64,000 bases of DNA. Source: Globisporangium splendens. Taxonomy: Eukaryota > Oomycota > Peronosporomycetes > Pythiales > Pythiaceae. Positions 61,832 through 64,000 of this stretch are shown in pieces. The DNA is taken from assembly GCA_006386115.1 (NCBI GenBank), contig VFIW01000034.1, positions 310,001 through 374,000 on the forward strand. Reading direction: 5' to 3'. Each line of letters begins with the position of its first letter. Position 1 is the first letter of the stretch. A program made the translations under genes and the position numbers. The notes beneath the pieces are model-generated. The model ran no database searches. It was not told where the DNA came from and worked only from the letters and a program-made list of their open reading frames with translations.

Positions 61832-62565
61832 GCTCAGAAAAGTAGGAGAAAGTGAGACCAACCACCATACATGAAGGGATCTGCAACCAAATGGAAGGTG
61901 AACACTGATTTTTTTATAAGTGTACCCAGCAATGCGTGGAGAATGAGAACGAGAAGGTGTAGTTTTCTGTTTTTCTATTGAGTTGACGATGTTCGAGGGG
62001 ACGTTGTGGCAAAAACGCAATGTCCTGGAGACTGGTGGATCGGGTATTGTCCCATTGAGCATTGGCCACAAGCGCACACCACAGACAAGCACTCACACTC
62101 CCAACGGATGGATCACATCCAGAAGAAGACGGAGAGCGCGCGGTTGACGGGCTGACGTAAGAAGGAATCCTTCCACGATCCTGCGCGCGTCCCCCACCCA
62201 CCCATCTTCGTTTCACTGCTCACCCTCCCTCTCAGAAAGTGCAGCCATGTCGCTTCATTTTAGTGACTAGATGGTCGCAAACACTCTCAATTACATATTT
62301 TCCACCAATATAAATGCATATTTTAAAGCATCCATACATTATTGGATAATATTAATAGATACAGTCTGTTATTGGTGGAAATGGGGATCCACCAGTTGAT
62401 TGGTTACAGAACTGGTCGCGTTGCCATTCCAAAGGCGCAACCACAGGCGCGGCGCACACCATTGGATTTCCGCGCAAAGAGGCACACGACGGACGCTTGA
62501 AGCTCGTGCAAGCGCTCTCTCTCCTTCTCCAGTGACGAGCGCATACACCCAGCTAGTGCAGCGCC
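61832..62565. promoter_or_regulatory. Intergenic/promoter region of RPA1
   Basis: About 730 nt without a gene. An AT-rich core at 62275-62375 lies between inverted CCAAT-containing arms listed separately. Confidence 0.45.
62298..62381. repeat. Inverted repeat with outward CCAAT boxes
   Basis: TTTCCACCAATA (62299-62310) and its exact reverse complement TATTGGTGGAAA (62370-62381) flank about 60 nt of very AT-rich DNA. Each arm contains a CCAAT motif, in opposite orientations. It lies about 185-270 nt upstream of the RPA1 start. No target-site duplication is evident, so a regulatory pair or a small hairpin is likelier than a MITE. Confidence 0.6.
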
Positions 62566-64000
62566 ATGGAGTCGGCGACGGACCAGACGATTCTGCGCTA
62601 TGAGGTGTCGGAGGTCGGCTTCGGCTTCTACAGCGACGCCGAGATCCGCGACCTGAGTGTCAAGCAGATCACGAGCCGCATGTCCTTCGACTCGCTCAAC
62701 AACCCGGTCATCGGCGGTCTCTACGACCCGGCCATGGGCCCCGTGGACTTCAACATGATCTGTCCGACGTGTCACCAGACACAGAAGGAGTGCCCGGGCC
62801 ACTTGGGCCACATTGAGCTCCCCGTGCCCGTGTACAACCCTGTTTTGTTTGGCCACATGCTCAACTTGCTCAAGCGCAAGTGCTTCACGTGCCACAAGTT
62901 CCGCATCGCGTCGGCGCGCTCGCGTGTGCTGCGCGTCAAGATCCTCTTGATCGACAATGGCTTTGACGAGGAAGCGCGCTCGCTCTCGGAGCTCCTGGAG
63001 CAGCGCAACGGCGTCGAAGACGAACCTCCACAGCGCACGTTCCAACGTCAGCAAGCGATTCTCGATGAATTTGAACGCCTCGCGCTCTCGCAGGTGAATG
63101 CGGGGAACGGCGGCAAGATCCGTCCGCTCCCACGCTCTTCGGAAGTGATGCGTGAGAAACTCGCGACGGAATTTTTCAAGGGCGTCAAGGCCAAGTGTGA
63201 AAACTGTGGCGCCATCTCGCCAGGCATCCGTCAGGATTCCAACTCCAAGATCTTCCTCAAGGGTCTCAGTGCGCGCTCGCGCAAGGTGAACCGCTCCAAG
63301 AATCTCACGGTCGCGTCGGCGCTCGATACGATGAACGGCAACGTGTCGGACAATGACGCCCGCATGGGCAGCGACGACTCGGACGATTCCGACTCGGAGG
63401 ACGACAGCAACCGCAAGAGCAAGTACGCTGCGACAGAAGACACGTCGTCGCGCGCCAAGTACCTCCCTCCATTGGAAGTGCAGTCGCAATTGCAATTGAT
63501 GTGGAAGAACGAAGACGGGCTCATGGAATTGCTCTTTGGTGACCGCAACGTTGCGAGCGGCCGCATCCCACAGGTCAAGGCCGATGGATGGAGAAAGTTT
63601 TTCCTGAACGTGATCCCGGTCGCGCCATCGCGCTTCCGTCCACCAGTGTTCCTTGGTGACAAGCAGTTTGAACACGCGCAGAACTCGTACTTGTCCAAGA
63701 TCCTCACGCTCAGTGAGAGCATCGTGCACGGCAACTACTACGACCAGCAGCAACAGCAAAAGGCGCAAACGACCGACGAGGACGACGACACGGCTGACGA
63801 GAAGAAGCAGATCAACCTCGCGCGCAAGCTCGCGGTGTGGACCGAGCTGCAGAACAACGTCAACATGCTTGTCGACAGCAGCAAGGGCAACCAGGACGCC
63901 GCGCAGGGTATCAAGCAAGTGATTGAGAAGAAGGAAGGTCTCTTCCGTAAGCACATGATGGGCAAGCGTGTCAACTACGCCGCGCGTTCCGTCATCTCGC
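62566..64000 (+). CDS. RPA1: DNA-directed RNA polymerase I largest subunit (partial, 3' end off window)
   Basis: The frame is open from ATG 62566 to the edge, 478 codons without an intron. The start MESATDQTILRYEVSEVGFG leads into the clamp: SVKQITSRMSFDSLNNPVIG, GLYDPAMGPVDFNMICPTC, zinc ligands in CPTCHQTQKECPGHLGHIEL and CFTCHK, then CENCG. An acidic insert (DSDDSDSEDDSNRKS) lies near residue 270, and conserved RKHMMGKRVNYAARSVIS marks the approach to the active-centre region at the window end. The FGFYSDAEI start and internal insertions point to Pol I rather than Pol II or III. It transcribes rRNA genes in the nucleolus. Confidence 0.92.
   Translation, partial: MESATDQTILRYEVSEVGFGFYSDAEIRDLSVKQITSRMSFDSLNNPVIGGLYDPAMGPVDFNMICPTCHQTQKECPGHLGHIELPVPVYNPVLFGHMLNLLKRKCFTCHKFRIASARSRVLRVKILLIDNGFDEEARSLSELLEQRNGVEDEPPQRTFQRQQAILDEFERLALSQVNAGNGGKIRPLPRSSEVMREKLATEFFKGVKAKCENCGAISPGIRQDSNSKIFLKGLSARSRKVNRSKNLTVASALDTMNGNVSDNDARMGSDDSDDSDSEDDSNRKSKYAATEDTSSRAKYLPPLEVQSQLQLMWKNEDGLMELLFGDRNVASGRIPQVKADGWRKFFLNVIPVAPSRFRPPVFLGDKQFEHAQNSYLSKILTLSESIVHGNYYDQQQQQKAQTTDEDDDTADEKKQINLARKLAVWTELQNNVNMLVDSSKGNQDAAQGIKQVIEKKEGLFRKHMMGKRVNYAARSVIS

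Noticed and set aside
60515..62092. 525-codon minus-strand open frame
   Set aside because: Antisense to the FKBP-TPR-cyclophilin gene, which has unmistakable motifs on the plus strand.
62404..63954. 516-codon minus-strand open frame
   Set aside because: Antisense to RPA1; no recognisable domain.

Overview
The window reads as nuclear DNA of an oomycete, most likely a peronosporalean or pythialean species. The evidence is dense genes on both strands, short GT-AG introns (about 50-110 nt), strong G/C preference at third codon positions, initiator-like elements of the TCATTYY...TTYG type just upstream of several starts, and a gene set with protist-specific domain fusions. No rRNA, tRNA, CRISPR array or intact transposon was seen. 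The species cannot be fixed from the sequence alone. All exon joins were worked out by hand from splice motifs and reading-frame phase.

Layout. 1-3742 (-): 5' part of a PH-FYVE-PIK-DEP lipid kinase of PI4K type, running off the left edge. 4514-7244 (+): PX-domain protein. 7424-8808 (+): vasohibin-type tubulin carboxypeptidase. 9033-10519 (-): MORN-repeat protein with an apparent frameshift. 10717-11469 (-): Tim22. 11732-13361 (+): multi-pass membrane protein. 13643-15138 (-): zinc-finger/coiled-coil protein. 15315-16107 (+): membrane J-protein. 16108-18393: gene-poor block with a head-to-head pair of decaying paralogues around a perfect palindrome. 18394-21377 (+): conserved protist protein with an apparent one-base frameshift. 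21752-23257 (-) and 24563-25914 (+): divergent SPFH/flotillin-like pair. 26471-27494 (-) and 28468-29721 (+): inverted duplicate of an ECHDC1-type ethylmalonyl-CoA decarboxylase, only one copy with a mitochondrial presequence. 29978-30982 (-): coiled-coil protein. 31338-33096 (+): protein with two Myb/MADF-like modules. 33722-36242 (+): myotubularin. 36933-38693 (+): secreted subtilisin. 38883-39780 (-): small coiled-coil protein. 40047-56015 (+): an uninterrupted 5322-residue HECT ubiquitin ligase. 56155-56769 (+): small coiled-coil protein. 57369-59390 (+): phospholipase B-like hydrolase. 60254-61831 (+): FKBP-TPR-cyclophilin dual immunophilin. 62566-64000 (+): start of RPA1, the largest subunit of RNA polymerase I.

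The genes form no operon-like unit. Several share a membrane and phosphoinositide theme: PI4K, PX protein, myotubularin, SPFH pair, and the N-myristoylation signals on one SPFH protein and on the HECT ligase. The most unusual items are the giant HECT protein with about six CUB-like repeats (one split by a Mib/HERC2 module), the FKBP-TPR-cyclophilin fusion, the PH-FYVE-PIK-DEP-PI4K fusion, the oomycete vasohibin and the inverted ECHDC1 pair with divergent targeting.
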